From NCBI RefSeq assembly GCF_023065955.2, contig NW_026622952.1, positions 31,172,313 through 31,236,312 on the forward strand: a stretch of 64,000 nucleotides of DNA, in the 5' to 3' direction. The notes beneath the pieces were generated by a model. That model was not told the origin of the DNA and made no database searches. It saw only the letters and a program-made list of their open reading frames with translations. The translations under genes and the position numbers were made by a program. How positions within the stretch are numbered: position 1 is the stretch's first letter; each line of letters opens with the position of its first letter. This document shows, in pieces, positions 45,801 to 57,753 of this stretch. The DNA comes from Ursus arctos (taxonomy: Eukaryota; Chordata; Mammalia; Carnivora; Ursidae).

Positions 45801-47856
45801 TATTGTATGAGATATGTGTGAATTATTTGATAATGTACATTTGAATAAATGGAAAAAACTAAAAAAAGTGAAGGGAAGTGAAAATTATTATCTCCAGCTT
45901 TTTGCCCTGCTTTTGAGAAGAAAAAAAAAGAAAGACTTCTAAGAACTACTCTACAAATATAATAAAAGTTGGTATAACAAATTTTAAATTCCACCTTATT
46001 TTCAAAAAATTTAGATAAAGATTTATAGGCAAAATTACTTTAATGATTCCCAAACTGGTACCCTGGTTTGCTGCACTGAACGAAAGGGACACTGCAGGGA
46101 TATTTTTAATTTTTGAGGGAAACAACAGCATTTTTGGACACAAAAGACTGCTGTCACATCTTTGTGACTACTCAATAGAATTACTAAATATTTATTTTGG
46201 CTTACAGATGCTTGGAAAAATTATCAAAATGCTGAGAGTACTATGGACCAAGGAAATAGGAAGACCTTTGTTTTAGAAACTTCCTATATTTTGTTCTATT
46301 GAAATTTTAGCTATAATGGAAATTATAGGGCTAATTTGCTTTGAGATTGCTAAACCAGAATCTGGCCTGTGTACAGTGAGAATTCATCTAAAGGTAACAC
46401 ACATTTTAATATGCTGTCCCAATCACCATGCTCTATTTCCCAAGCAGGTCTGTATCATTAGAGAAAAAAGAAAAAAAAAATTAATTGGCTCCTTCTATAG
46501 TCTGTTTATTTTCTGTCAACAAAGGGTGAGAAATCCGAAATCACTTTTTAACATTTTGCTTGTGCGTGGTATTTATTAAATATTCTCCCCCTTTGGCTGC
46601 CAGTATCTTCCTAGGCTAATCTTCTCTTTTCACATTTTTTGTTTGTTTTTCTTATGTGTTTTCTATCATGCATTTATCCAGATGTTTTGGTTTGCATTAA
46701 TAGCTATTCTTTCAAAGAGAAAATATTTCTTAACAGAGTGTATTTTCATATTCAGCACTAGAGAAATAAACTAACCAACTCTGTGACAAATCATACAAGC
46801 TAGAGTAATATACCCTGTCAATAAAATTAAAAAATCATCATATTATCAGACCCATCTCTAATTACAAAGATTTCTTCTGAGAACCTAATGTTTCTTAGAG
46901 AGCTATCATATCCTCTTGTATTTTCAATAAATCTCAGATGTATCTTTAGCTGCATATAATTATGTGACTTCTTAAAGTGTTTGAAACAGAATCCAGATGA
47001 ATTGAGTCTCTTAAAGCATAATGATACAAGAGCAAAGTGCTAAGAGGGTCCCATATGGTACCTACCATGACAACCACCATCTTTTAGTGCTGAAATCCAG
47101 CTTTTTGAGAGCAGCTACTTTTCAGTTCCATGGGGTGAAACTCAATTTGTATCACTGGCTGCTGTGCTGTTAAGGAGATTTTCAATGCCCTATTGAGTAC
47201 TAAGTCTTTTTGTTAGTTTGTTTGCCTGTTTGCAGAATAATCTTTAGACTGACATAATGCCACATGCCATAAGATTTCCTGAATTGAAATTTTTGCTTCC
47301 CTCTGGAAATGATGAGACTGGGATGGAAAACAACAACAACAACAACAAAAAGCATTAGTGTAAAACAAATACAAAACAGCCAGGTCTTCTCTGCAATCAA
47401 GGATACACAGGGCTATTACTGCAGAGTACGAATGGTATATTTAAAAAAGAGATGTAAAAGTCCTATCTTGAAATTGTGGAAAAAATCCTGCTATTTGGTG
47501 AGAATATAAATCACTTAAAAGAGAGAACTGAAAAGGAAATGTCCTAGGAAGGATGGACAATTTCTGAGCATTAACCTAATTTTAAAATCATAGTTAGTTA
47601 AAAGAAGCATTTAGAAAAAACTTACTAGAAATCAGGAAAAGAAAATATTAAGATAAAACCTTACTGTCAGATCCCATTTTTTTAAGAAGTTAAAGTAAAT
47701 AAATAAATCCATGCATATATAGATAAATGTTAAAATTTTAATATCTTAATATGAGAACCTCAAACCTATATATGGTGGCTGTGTTTGATTTTTAGGGATG
47801 GTATATAGAAGAAATAAAGCTTTTACTTTATAATTTACTCATTGCTATTCTTTGGA
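45801..47856. other. Unassigned intergenic DNA
   Basis: A stretch at about 46030-46290 ('gattcccaaactggtaccc', 'gctgcactgaacgaaaggg') looks like an old non-autonomous DNA transposon but I cannot name it. A (CAA) run lies at 47330-47349. Several short frames have no recognised similarity. Confidence 0.4.
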
Positions 47857-48074
47857 TTTTTTTTTTAAGATTTATTTATTTCAGAGAGGGGGAGAGAGAG
47901 TGCACAAGTAGGGGGAAGGGCAGAGGGAGAGGGAGAGAGGAAGCAGACTCCCCATTGAGTATGGAGCCTGAAGCAGGGCTCAGTCTCAAGACCCTGAGAT
48001 CTTGACCCTGAGATCATGACCTCAGCCGAAACCAGAAGTTGGATGCTTTAACCAACTGAGCCACCCACACAGCC
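47857..48074 (-). mobile_element. SINEC (older carnivore type)
   Basis: Poly-T, 'aagatttatttatttcagag', GA-rich tract, 'aagcagactccccattgag', 'tgagatcatgacctcagcc', 'aaccaactgagccaccca'. Target-site duplication 'ctattctttgga' / 'ctattctttgaa' at 47845-47856 and 48075-48086. An internal 12-15 bp stretch ('ccctgagatcttga') is locally duplicated. Confidence 0.94.
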
Positions 48075-48445
48075 CTATTCTTTGAATTTTTTGAAGACGA
48101 TTAATGGTTTTAATGTCTACAGATTTTCAGGACCATTTGATTTTGATTCATCTATGTATCCACCTTAATCTTTACTGTATCTAAAATAATAACTATATTT
48201 TATTATATATTGTATTTTTTCATATATAATATGTATTAATATTTTATTATTATTATATTGTAAGAATCATAATATCACATAAAAAATCTAGTGGGATTAA
48301 TTTCTTAAAACTTTCTTTGAAAATTTATGCAATTATTGTAAAATCTATATGCATGTGTACTTATTCAAAGATATTTCACTATTTTTTTCAAATATGTTTA
48401 CCTTTATAAACATAAAGTAATCCTTTTTCTCTATTAAATGCTTTC

Positions 48446-49359
48446 TTTTTTTTAAATTTAAATTCAATTAGCCGACATACACCACATCATTAGTTTTTGG
48501 TATAATGTTCAATGATTCATTAGTTGAGAATAACACCCAGTGCTCATCACCACATGTGCCCTCCTTAATGCCCATCACCCAGTTACCGCATCCCTCTGCC
48601 CCCCTCCCTTTCTGCAACCCTCAGTTTTTTTCCCAGAGTCAAGAGTCTCATGGTTTGCCTCCCTCTCTGATTTCTTCCAATTCAGTTTTCCCTCCCTTCC
48701 CCTGTTTTCCTCTGCACTATACCTTATGTTCCACATATGAGTGAAAACGTATGATAATTGTCTTTCTCTGACTGACTTACTTCACTTAGCATAATCCCCT
48801 CCAGTTCCATCCATGTCAGTGCAAATGTTGGGTAATCATTCTTTCTGATGGCTGAGTAATATTCCATTGTATATATGAACCACATCTTCTTTATCCATTC
48901 ATCTGTTGAAGGGCATCTCGGCTCCTTCCACAGTTTGGCTATTGTGGACATTGCTACTATGAACATTGGGGTGCATGTGTCCCATCTTGTCACTGCATCT
49001 GTATCTTTGGGGTAAACACCCAGTAGTGCAATTACTGGGTCATAGGGTAGCTCTTTTTTTAACTTCTTGAAGAACCTCCATACAGTTTTCCAGAGTGACT
49101 GTACCAACTTGCATTCCCACCAATAGTGTAAGAGGTTTCTCCTTTCTCCACATTCTTGCCAACACTTGTTTCCTGTCTTGTTAATTTTGGCCATTCTAAC
49201 TGGTGTAAGGTCATTTCTCATTGTGGTTTTGATTTGTATTTCCCTGATGGCAAGTGAGTTGAGCGTTTTTTCATGTGTCTGTTAGCCATTGTATGTCTTC
49301 TTCGGAGAAGTGTCTGTTCATGTCTTCTGTCCATTTCTTGACTTGATTTGTTTTTTGGG
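48446..49359 (-). mobile_element. Young 5'-truncated L1 3' end
   Basis: Inverted L1: poly-T/A-rich tail at 48446, 3'UTR ('gcccatcacccagttaccgc'), then ORF2 C-terminus. Target-site duplication 'tattaaatgctttc' (48432-48445) and 'tattaagtactttc' (49360-49373), two mismatches. Recent insertion judging by an intact 165-codon open frame. Confidence 0.95.
48724..49221 (-). pseudogene. L1 ORF2p C-terminal segment, open for 165 codons
   Basis: Truncated remnant of the L1 retrotransposon endonuclease/reverse transcriptase. Only the C-terminal part is present; there is no endonuclease or RT active site, so it cannot encode a working enzyme. The cysteine motif of the ORF2p C-terminus is intact (C-x3-C-x7-H-x4-C: CWQEC, H, C near residues 19-36). 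The conserved segment 'ELPYDPVIALLGVYPKDTD' follows at about residue 58, and 'KEPRCPSTDEWIKKMW' at about residue 97. The frame ends '...SLICGT' at what appears to be the natural ORF2 stop. The ATG used is simply the first one after the truncation point, since the L1 frame is open upstream of it for some distance. No evidence of transcription. Confidence 0.85.
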
Positions 49360-49373
49360 TATTAAGTACTTTC

Positions 49374-51348
49374 AAATTGAATTCTAATTATTCTAAAATA
49401 GATATCTATATCTGTTTATTTTATTTACTATTTTACCATTTGAGTTCTAATTTTATTTACTGTTGTTTTTCATTCTATTTCTCCCTGACAACTAGCTTTT
49501 TTTAACCTAGTTTTAGAATTTATGTCTTCTAATTGGAGAATTTAGCCCATTTTATTCACTTTTATAATTGATATATTTTTATTTCATTATTATTATATTG
49601 TATTATTTTCTTAATGCTATATGTATTTATTTAATTTTCTCCATTGTAGTTATTTGTTGTTCTTCTATACTATCCATTCTTCTTGTTTGCTTTAGTTTAA
49701 TAAAATTTATACTTAAATATAAGTTGTCTACCAGTGTCAAGGAATAAACAAGTCTGATTATCTTTATTCTTTATTTCTTATTTGAAGGAAGAAAAATGTC
49801 CAGCTTTAGTCCAATAATCTTCACCCTTCCCAATCATACTCTTATAAATGTAATACAATTTTATGACATTTAATATTTTTTTAAAAGTAACATTATTTAT
49901 TTTCCAGAAATTATTATTTGCCTTCAGTAGCTTATTTTTAAGTCATAATCATAACAGGCATTATATTTTACTCCTTTACTAAAATGAAATTTCCTTCTTC
50001 AGTCCTGGGTTTGGTTAGTTTCTTAAAGATTAGTGTTTGCCCCATTGGTAAAACCTATCTGGTTGACAAGATCACCTGCAGAAAATGGCAGTTTCCAGAG
50101 GGCTAACTGTACCTTCAAGTCTTTTCCACCCGAAAAAGCATAATGAGAATATAAATTATTTTAGTAATGCCAGAATGACTGTAAGTTACTTCAGAGTTTT
50201 TTGGGGTTTTTTTTTTTTTTTTTTTGAGCCTTGGAATTATAAACACCCTATTGTGTCTAATGATGCTGTTTTTCATTGATTTTGTCTAAAATTTGGTGAA
50301 AAATTTTGAATGATTTCATATTTGTTCTCTATTTCCCTTCCTCCCTCTCCCTTCTCTCTCACTTCTCTCTTTCTCCCCCTATCATCATAAATCTCTCTGA
50401 TTTATCTATATATTTCCTTCATATTTTGAATTTCTCATATTTGCTGTTTATAAGAAACCAAAGGAAAAAAATTCTTTTTCTCTAGTCAATAGTATTTCTG
50501 TACAACCTGCAAATGAATATTAATTGTTTTTCTGCTTCAGTTTCTTTCTTATTTCTGTTATCTCAGTGTTAATATTTGCCTCTAAAAAAGTCATCCTTTT
50601 GTTTTGGCAGTCTGCTATTATTTCATAGAAATCACTCCTATTTGTATCTTTTTCTTAAGAAATCAGGCAGATTTCAGTATATATTTTTCTGATTCTATTA
50701 GTAGGTCATTGTAAATGTTGTGCTCTTTTGTGTCTATCCAGCGCTAACATTTGGTGCATATGTAAGGTGGCCAAGAGCCCTTGATGTTGCTTTCTGCTTT
50801 CAGGGATATCTGCCTCCTCCTCCACAGAACAAAACTCCAGGTCATTTAAATGGGACTACATCTCACTTTAAACATGACACTTAACACATTTCTACGTAAT
50901 ACAAGTGTTCTGAGAAAATTTTGGTATTTTCTTTCTCTGTCAGGTTATCGGACATAACTAGAGAGTTGGCGTTTTTCTATAAATAGGTTACATACTAGTG
51001 TTAAAAACTACACATAGATCCCAAATCTCCTGACCATGTTTCTTATTTGGTATTTTCCTGCTTGACGTTTGGGGGTTGAGGAATAAAATAGAAATATTTC
51101 CTTCTATTTTTTTTTTTTAATTTACAATCACGCTTTTGTTTTGTTCACACAGCATTGTATTTAGATCGTAACTACTGATTTTTCTTGTCAATAAATGAAT
51201 TTTACTTAAAATTAGGTTTAGAAGATTGGAATTAATAAAGCAGAAAATTTAAGAACATGAGTGCTTAATTCAAGAATGTGCTTGTCACTCCCTCCCCATT
51301 AATTAAAAAAAGATATAATCTAGAAAATTGCTAGCCTCTTCATCAAGG
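49374..51348. other. Unassigned AT-rich intergenic DNA
   Basis: About 2 kb. A T-run at 50207-50226, a CT-rich patch at about 50335-50390. No gene or named repeat. Confidence 0.5.
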
Positions 51349-51530
51349 TACTGTGGTGTGGTAAAGAGCACAAAATTTGAATCAGTGAGACTTGGGTTCT
51401 AGAGTTGGCTCTGAATATGTTATATGACTTTGGACCTTAATGGCCTTCAATTTATTATTTTTCTCTCTCATAGAAATGTGTATTTTTATACTAAAAAGTC
51501 ACATGTAAGTACTTAGAGTATTAACACTCA
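51349..51530 (+). mobile_element. MIR-family SINE
   Basis: 'tgtggtaaagagcacaaaat', 'cagtgagacttgggttctag', 'gttggctctgaatatg', 'tatgactttggaccttaatg', 'agtcacatgtaagtacttag' follow sense MIR order. Confidence 0.7.
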
Positions 51531-51992
51531 ACCCTAGCTATTATTAACTAACACTGGTTATATAATGTTGTGCATCTTGATGTATATTTTAATGGAATAT
51601 TTGAAGAACACTTTATACATATGCCTAGTGGATCACCATTTTAAGAGAGGAAATAGGAGTCATGTATAATGGCATGCTTTGATTTATTTCAGTGTCATAA
51701 TGCTGTATCATGGTCAAATGAAACAATTTTACAAGTGATCAGATAAATTCAGCCAAGTATGAGTATATGAGTTGAGTTTTCTCCTTAAAGTAATGAATGA
51801 ATAAATGTGATATATTTTTAACAATCTTATATAAACATTAACTTTCATGAATAGTTATTATTGGAATTATGATTACGTTTATAATAATTATTAACAGGAG
51901 GAAATAAATGTAGAAGATTCAAAACATATGAATACATATTATTTTCCACCTCCAGTATTTTGAATTGTGAATGTATATATGCATAGGGGTTA

Positions 51993-52059
51993 GTGTGTAT
52001 GTGGGTGTGTGTGTGTGTGTATAGGTGTGTGTGTGTGTATATATCTATATTATATATAG

Positions 52060-52104
<45 letters not shown>
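51993..52104. repeat. (TG)n(TA)n microsatellite
   Basis: TG-rich run (about 51993-52038), TATC-containing bridge, then about 20 TA units to 52104. The minus-strand frame 51845-52111 is a repeat artefact. Confidence 0.95.
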
Positions 52105-52106
<2 letters not shown>

Positions 52107-53021
52107 AACATCCAGTATATATAGTGGGGGAAAGCTGAGAATGGAGTTGTAAAAAAGTTTAGGTTTTTGAAAATGAAGAATATTGAGAGAAATTAATTAA
52201 AATATATATTGCTTATCAGGAGAAAAGCAACAGTAAATGCTTTAATTTAACTATAACTCAATATGCTTTAAGGTTTTGAATGTGTTTAATATGAAAACAA
52301 GCATGTGCAATCATGTTTTGTACACACTATGTAGAGGTTTTATTTTTGCTGTTGTGTAAATCAGTTGTGATTATTATAGTTTATTGCTGTATTTTCCAGA
52401 GTTGACATAGTACTAGATTATAATGGAATTAGTTTCTTCCACGCATTATGGCTGAAATCCCAGTAGCCATTACAGATATATTCTGAGCCCTTTTAGATTG
52501 TTGAGGAAGAAGCCATGTGTGTTGCATCATCACAGTCAGTGATAAATATGAAATATGGTAATAATTAATTTAATATTTTACTGATAATTAATTCTTTATT
52601 AAAATGACTAATGTATTTATACATATATGTGTGTATATATGCATAAAAATGCATGTGCACAGTAATATATACTAGCTTTTGTCTAAATATTAAGAACATG
52701 TGGAAGTCCCAGTGAAGAAACATTCAGGGACATACCTCCTGTCTCAGTCCCAGATCCTGTAAAGATAAACCCCCTGGGACTGGCTGGAGAGAGGAGGAAA
52801 GTTTATTGCAGATGGAACTGTCTGAGGGAGCATAGGATTTGTATACCTGGGAAAGAGAGAAATAATCATTTGTTGAGAATCAGTTATACTTTTCTCCATC
52901 AGAAGAAAGAACAAGACAAATATAATGGATTCCAACACTCAGAAGACATTAAAAAGGGAATTTTCAAGTCATTTCTTATACAACCTAGTTGCTCAAATTA
53001 GCATAGAATCATTTCAGCTTT
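52105..53021. other. Unassigned AT-rich intergenic DNA
   Basis: No gene or named repeat. A 64-codon minus-strand frame (52744-52938) is unrecognised. Confidence 0.45.
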
Positions 53022-53039
53022 CCAAATAAAGTTCTATTT

Positions 53040-53250
53040 TTTTCAAGATTTTATTTATTAATTAATTAATTTATTTAGAGCACACTAATGGGGGGTGGGG
53101 GAGGGACAGGAGAGGGAGATGGAGAGAGAATCTCCAGGAGACTCCTCACTGAGCCTGGAGTCTGATATGGGGCTCAATTCCAGGACCCTGAGTTCATGAC
53201 CTGAGCCAAAATCAAAGTCAGATGCCTAAGACTGAGCCACCCAGGCACCC
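53040..53250 (-). mobile_element. SINEC (older carnivore type)
   Basis: 'aagattttatttattaatta', GA-rich tract, 'gactcctcactgagcctgg', 'ggggctcaattccaggacc', 'catgacctgagccaaaatc', 'gagccacccaggcaccc'. 18-bp target-site duplication 'ccaaataaagttctattt' (53022-53039) and 'ccaaataaagttttattt' (53251-53268), one mismatch. Confidence 0.95.
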
Positions 53251-53300
53251 CCAAATAAAGTTTTATTTTAACTTTCAAATAAAAACAACATATTGGAAGG

Positions 53301-53534
53301 GGGAATGAAACATGAGAGACTATGGACTATGAGAAACAAACTGAGGACTTCAGAGGGGAGGGGGTGGGGGAATGGGATAGGCTGGTGATGGGTAGTAAGG
53401 AGGGCACGTATTGCATGGTGCACTGGGTGTTATACACAACTAATGAATCATCGAGCCTTGCATCAGAAACCGGGGATGTACTGTATGGTGACTAACATAA
53501 TATAATAAAAAATCATTAAAATAATAAAAAAAAA
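53301..53534 (+). mobile_element. L1 3'UTR end (short 5'-truncated insertion)
   Basis: 'gagactatggactatgag', 'aacaaactgaggacttcag', 'ggtagtaaggagggcacg', 'gcactgggtgttataca', 'ggtgactaacataatataat', poly-A. Target-site duplication 'aacatattggaagg' (53287-53300) and 'aacatattgaagg' (53535-53547). Confidence 0.93.
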
Positions 53535-53566
53535 AACATATTGAAGGCATATGATGTAATACTTTA

Positions 53567-53601
53567 TCTTTTTTTTTTTTACTAGCCACCCAGGCGCTCT
53601 A
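53567..53601 (-). mobile_element. SINEC remnant, internally deleted
   Basis: A T-run followed directly by 'agccacccaggcgctct', which is the inverted SINE head. Tail and head are present without the body, about 35 bp in total. Confidence 0.6.
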
Positions 53602-55574
53602 AAGCTCTTTTATTTGAAATAAAAAAATACATTAAGTAAGATGGACACTGTAAAAAGAGTTTTGTATTAAGTACACCTTGAATGTGGGATGTAGTATTAT
53701 TCCATCTCTCCAACCCATCTACCTATACACAGTCTATTTTTCTAGTTTGTCTCATTTTTATGATATCAAATTACCTCTGATACTATTCTAGATTTGAATG
53801 TATTTTCATAAAATAAGTTTTTTGAATGTTTGAACCTACCCATATCTTATGAAAATTTATGCCAAATACTCATTTACTCCAAGTCAGAAACAATAACTGA
53901 ATTTTCCAATAATTTTTCACTTTTGCTGAAAAAGATGCTAAAATCAAGGAGTTGGTTACTAATTTAGCTATCTTTGTATCTCACAATGAACTTAATGACA
54001 AAAATTGCTTTAAATATGACTATGAAAAATCACTCTAGTGACGTAAATTGTGTAGAGGAGAATAGTGTCAGGTTAGAGAAATAATGATTTGTCATGACTT
54101 ATGAGAAAGACAAAAGCAGTAATAAAATCTTAGAAAGAAAATCACAGGCAGACAGTGACCATAGGGTGAGCAGGGAGGCGGCCAGGTTGGTGTGGTTCAT
54201 AAGGATGTTTCTCCATGGGGATTATTGATGACAATAAGTCTTTGTTATAGCATATTGATTTCTAGCATATCTATCCCTTGAGTCCTGCAGCTAGGAAAGG
54301 AAACAGTTTACATTATAATTGTCATGACGACAAATACAAATGAAAATTAAAAAAAAGTTCTTAATAGCTTCTAGGGGGAAAACTTCTTTTTACGTGGTGA
54401 TCATGAGTGTGCACTTTTTCTGTAAACTCAGCTCTCGCTCAGAGCAGAAGGAAGGAAATAAATGAACCTAATATAGCACTTGGTGTGAACAAAGATCAAT
54501 GAGGCTACCTCACATCCGGCTATATTGTCAGCATGATACCTAAGAAAGACCATTGTTTTCAAAATGCTAATTCTACAACTCAACTGTTGGGCACAAAGTC
54601 AAACACCAATGGCCAAAGAAGCTGTGAGCCAAAGAAAATCCTTGGAGAATGTATGTATCACTAACCATGCCTTGTCATCCTTCTGTTATTCAGTAAAAAG
54701 ATTTCGTCAGGGATATCCAATTTCTAGAAGATCCCTTAATAAGAAATTCAAAAATTAAGTTACATAGTCCCTAAGTTGACATTGATATCAATAGTGTTAA
54801 TATTGAACATAATAAAGGAAGCCAAAAATTGAACCAAATAAACAAAATGATGACTCTGCCATTTCAATGGTGGCTAATATTGACTCAGAAGAAGAGAAAA
54901 ACATTTCAATCAATCTTTGGTTAAGTTTCATTGCCTTTTTCCCCTTTAGTTTATATTACTATTATGGAAAAAACAAGTAAATTGTTAGGTTCCTTTAGTG
55001 CTCATAAAATTCAAAGTAGCATAGAAACAAAATCCCCCCATCTGGCCCTGACACACAATTAGTGCATAAATAAGAGGAGACAATCCATACATATTCCATC
55101 GCTGCCATATTGCCTTTGATTTGGTGAGAGTGCTGTGAGATTAGACTCAAATAGAGCTACAACTATACTTACTTATCTCAGTTTGAGTTTGAACAAGATG
55201 TGGAGCAGAGGTGTGTCATTGTAATGGAAATGAGAGAGGGTTTAGAAACAGGATGGTGGGAAAGGGAACTAACTAATTATGAATCAGTGTGTGATCAAGT
55301 CTTGGTTTCTTCTTACTGTTTGAGTGTTACTTAAAACACCTGAACTTCAATCTGGTACACTCTAAATTAGGGAAAATAATGAGGCTGATAATCCCGTCCT
55401 TATTGGGTCGTGAGAAATAACTGAGAATGTAAAAATTAAGTACCTAATGTACAGTTTACCTTTCAGAAATGGGGAGAGTCTCTCTTTTGTGATTGTGGTT
55501 GGTTTTAATTTGTTATTGCTAGGAAAACTGTTAAGTTCCTTATCTTTCCTGATGAGTGAAAATATACATGTCAT
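53602..55574. other. Unassigned intergenic DNA
   Basis: About 2 kb with no gene or named repeat. Short frames at 54564 (+) and 55362 (-) have no recognised similarity. Confidence 0.45.
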
Positions 55575-55645
55575 GGAACACTACATCAAAAACTAATGAA
55601 GTACTGTGTGGTGACTAACATAACATAATAAAAAAATTTTTTTAA
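55575..55645 (+). mobile_element. Very short L1 3' tail
   Basis: 'ggaacactacatcaaaaac', 'ctgtgtggtgactaacataa', 'cataataaaaaa': the last 70 bp of a carnivore L1 3'UTR with A/T tail. Confidence 0.85.
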
Positions 55646-55827
55646 ACCTGATTTTTGCTTTCCTCTTTTGTAAAATAATAATTGCCTCATCTGGCTTACC
55701 TAATAATCTTAAGTTAATGAGATTTTTAACAATGTTACTAGATACGTTTATTTTTGTCATTATTATTATACTAAATGAGTTAATATAGTTAACTAAATTC
55801 AAGACAGCAATTCTTAAGTTCAACATC

Positions 55828-56165
55828 AGCTTCATTCATTCATTCATTCATTCATTCATTCACAAGGTAGTTTTGAGCACCTACCCCGTGCTAACATTGA
55901 TCTACATGCATTGATCCATAGATCTTACAGTTCTGGTAGGAGAAAAAGATACCAAGTTAGTGAATATATTCACAAATAAGATAATGTCCAGTAATTTTAA
56001 GATTTTGAAGAAAATAAAACAAGATGATGTAATTTTGGAGTGGGATGGTATGTTAGCCGGAAAAGATGACATTTAAGCTGGAACTGAATGTTCACAATGA
56101 GCAGGTCATGCAAGCATTAGGTGAATATTTGTCTAAACAGAGGAATTAGCAAGGGTACAACCCTA
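55828..56165 (-). mobile_element. L2 LINE 3' end with (TTCA)n
   Basis: Begins with seven ATTC/TTCA units (about 55833-55861), the L2 terminal 'tgaatgaatg' expanded into a microsatellite. It continues in inverted L2 order: 'gagcacctaccccgtgcta', 'cttacagttctggtaggag', 'aaaagatgacatttaagctgg', 'gaggaattagcaagggtac'. Confidence 0.8.
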
Positions 56166-56561
56166 AAGAAAATTAAGCTTGGCCCTTTGCAGGGGCAGAA
56201 ACTGTTTATGTTTTGTGAATGACTGCTTTCGCAGTGATAGAGACCTCATGGTTCACAATGCCTAAAATATTTACTATATGACTTCACAGAAAAAGTTTGC
56301 AAATGACTAATCTAGCACAAATGCTTTCTGGAGTGATATCAGAAGTGTGCACTAAAAACAATAACCGTTTATCTGCTCATGAACTGTGGTTCAGGAATTA
56401 AAGCAAACCCCTTTTGTTGTTTTTTTCTATTCCACATGGCATGGGCTTAGATTATTCACTCAGATATATTCAGCTGGTATTTGGGTGGATTTGGAAGATT
56501 CAAGAAAACTCTTTGCTCATTTGCTTTTTGTGTTTGGTGCCTCAGTGTTTTCCCACAAGAT
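56166..56561. other. Unassigned intergenic DNA
   Basis: No gene or named repeat seen. Confidence 0.4.
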
Positions 56562-56830
56562 CTCTCCCTTTCTTTCCCTTTCTTTCTTCTTTCTTCTCCC
56601 TTCTCTTCTCCCCTTCCCCACCATCTTCTCCCTTCTCCCATCCTTTTCTCCCTTTTCCCCAACCCCTCTTCCATCCTCTTTTCCCTTCTCCCTTCCCCCT
56701 CTCCTCATTTTCCTTCTCCTCTCCACACTCTCCTTTCTTCTCCTTTCTTATCTTTTCTCTTCTGTCTCTTCATTCCTCCCCTCTCTTCTTATCCCCTTTT
56801 CTCTTTTCTTGTCTCCTCTTCTGTGCCTCC
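56562..56830. repeat. Long polypyrimidine (CT-rich) tract
   Basis: About 270 bp almost wholly C and T on the + strand, in irregular CCTT/CTTCT/TCTCC units. Lack of purines removes stop codons, so all three + frames and the minus frames stay open across it. The proteins predicted here (F/L/P/S-rich on +, R/K/G/E-rich on -) are artefacts. Confidence 0.95.
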
Positions 56831-57559
56831 ACTATGGCTACATTGGCCTTTTGTCCAGCCCCCCCAGCAGTATGGTAGTCTTAGGGTATGCACACTTCTT
56901 ATATGGCAGCTGCTTCAAGAAAGGGCCCTTCCAAGAATCAGAGTCAGAAGTTTCAGATTCTTAAGTCCTGGACTTAGTTGTCATACAGAATGACTTCTGC
57001 CACTTTTTGTTGCTCAAAATAGATTGCAGAGCCAGCCCATATCCAAGGGGACAAGAAAAAGACTTGACTTCTGCATGGGGAATTGGCAAGGTCACACTGA
57101 GAAGCACCATTTTTGATGAGAAATATTGTTGCAACAATCTTTAGAATCACGGTCTACCAGAAGTGTACTTAGTGACACAGTCAGTTTATATTCTGGCACA
57201 GCTCATCATCTCATCACATTGTGATAACTAAAAGTTTATGGAAGTTCACCAGTCTGAGGAACACGTTGAGAAGCACTGACCTAGGTTCTAGGACACTACA
57301 CAGAGCCTTCAGGCTTCTTTTGATGATCTAAATAAGCTATTGTAATATATTTATTTTATGTTGCTCTGTATAATAGAAATAATTCTAGAAAGGAGTTTGT
57401 AAATAAATCCACAGAAATTGCATTTCCAAAATATAATTTTCCCAAATGAAATACGATTGGAAATTTGTCTTTATTTAATCAAATGCTTAATACTTCAAGA
57501 TCTGGATATGGATTCATGAAAGCAATCCTTTTTCTCCTTATAAAATTATGCCTCTCCAA
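56831..57559. other. Unassigned intergenic DNA
   Basis: A stretch ending 'aacacgttgagaagcactgacc' (about 57150-57285) resembles the end of an old hAT-type MER element, weakly. No gene. Confidence 0.4.
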
Positions 57560-57753
57560 GGGGTGCTTGAGTGGCTCAGTCGGTAAAACATCTGCCTTTG
57601 GCTCAGATCATGATCCCAGGGTCCTGGGATTAAGCCCCAGCATCAAGCCCCTCATTGAGCTGTCTGCTCAGCAGAGAGCCTGCTTCTCCCTCTCCCCCTG
57701 CTTATGCTATCTCTCTCTGTGTCAAATAAATAAAATAAAAATCTTTAAAAAAA
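57560..57753 (+). mobile_element. SINEC (older carnivore type)
   Basis: 'ggggtgcttgagtggctcag', 'catctgcctttggctcagatc', 'catgatcccagggtcctggg', 'gctcagcagagagcctgc', CT-rich tract, 'caaataaataaaataaaaatc'. The + frame 57465-57764 is a shadow. Confidence 0.94.

Noticed and set aside
56386..56993. Three overlapping + strand open frames of 154-192 codons
   Set aside because: They cross a polypyrimidine tract that lacks stop codons in every frame; the products are F/L/P/S-rich low complexity.
7193..57753. tRNA genes suggested by A/B-box-like sequence in SINEC heads
   Set aside because: SINECs derive from a tRNA but lack a cloverleaf with intact acceptor and anticodon arms.
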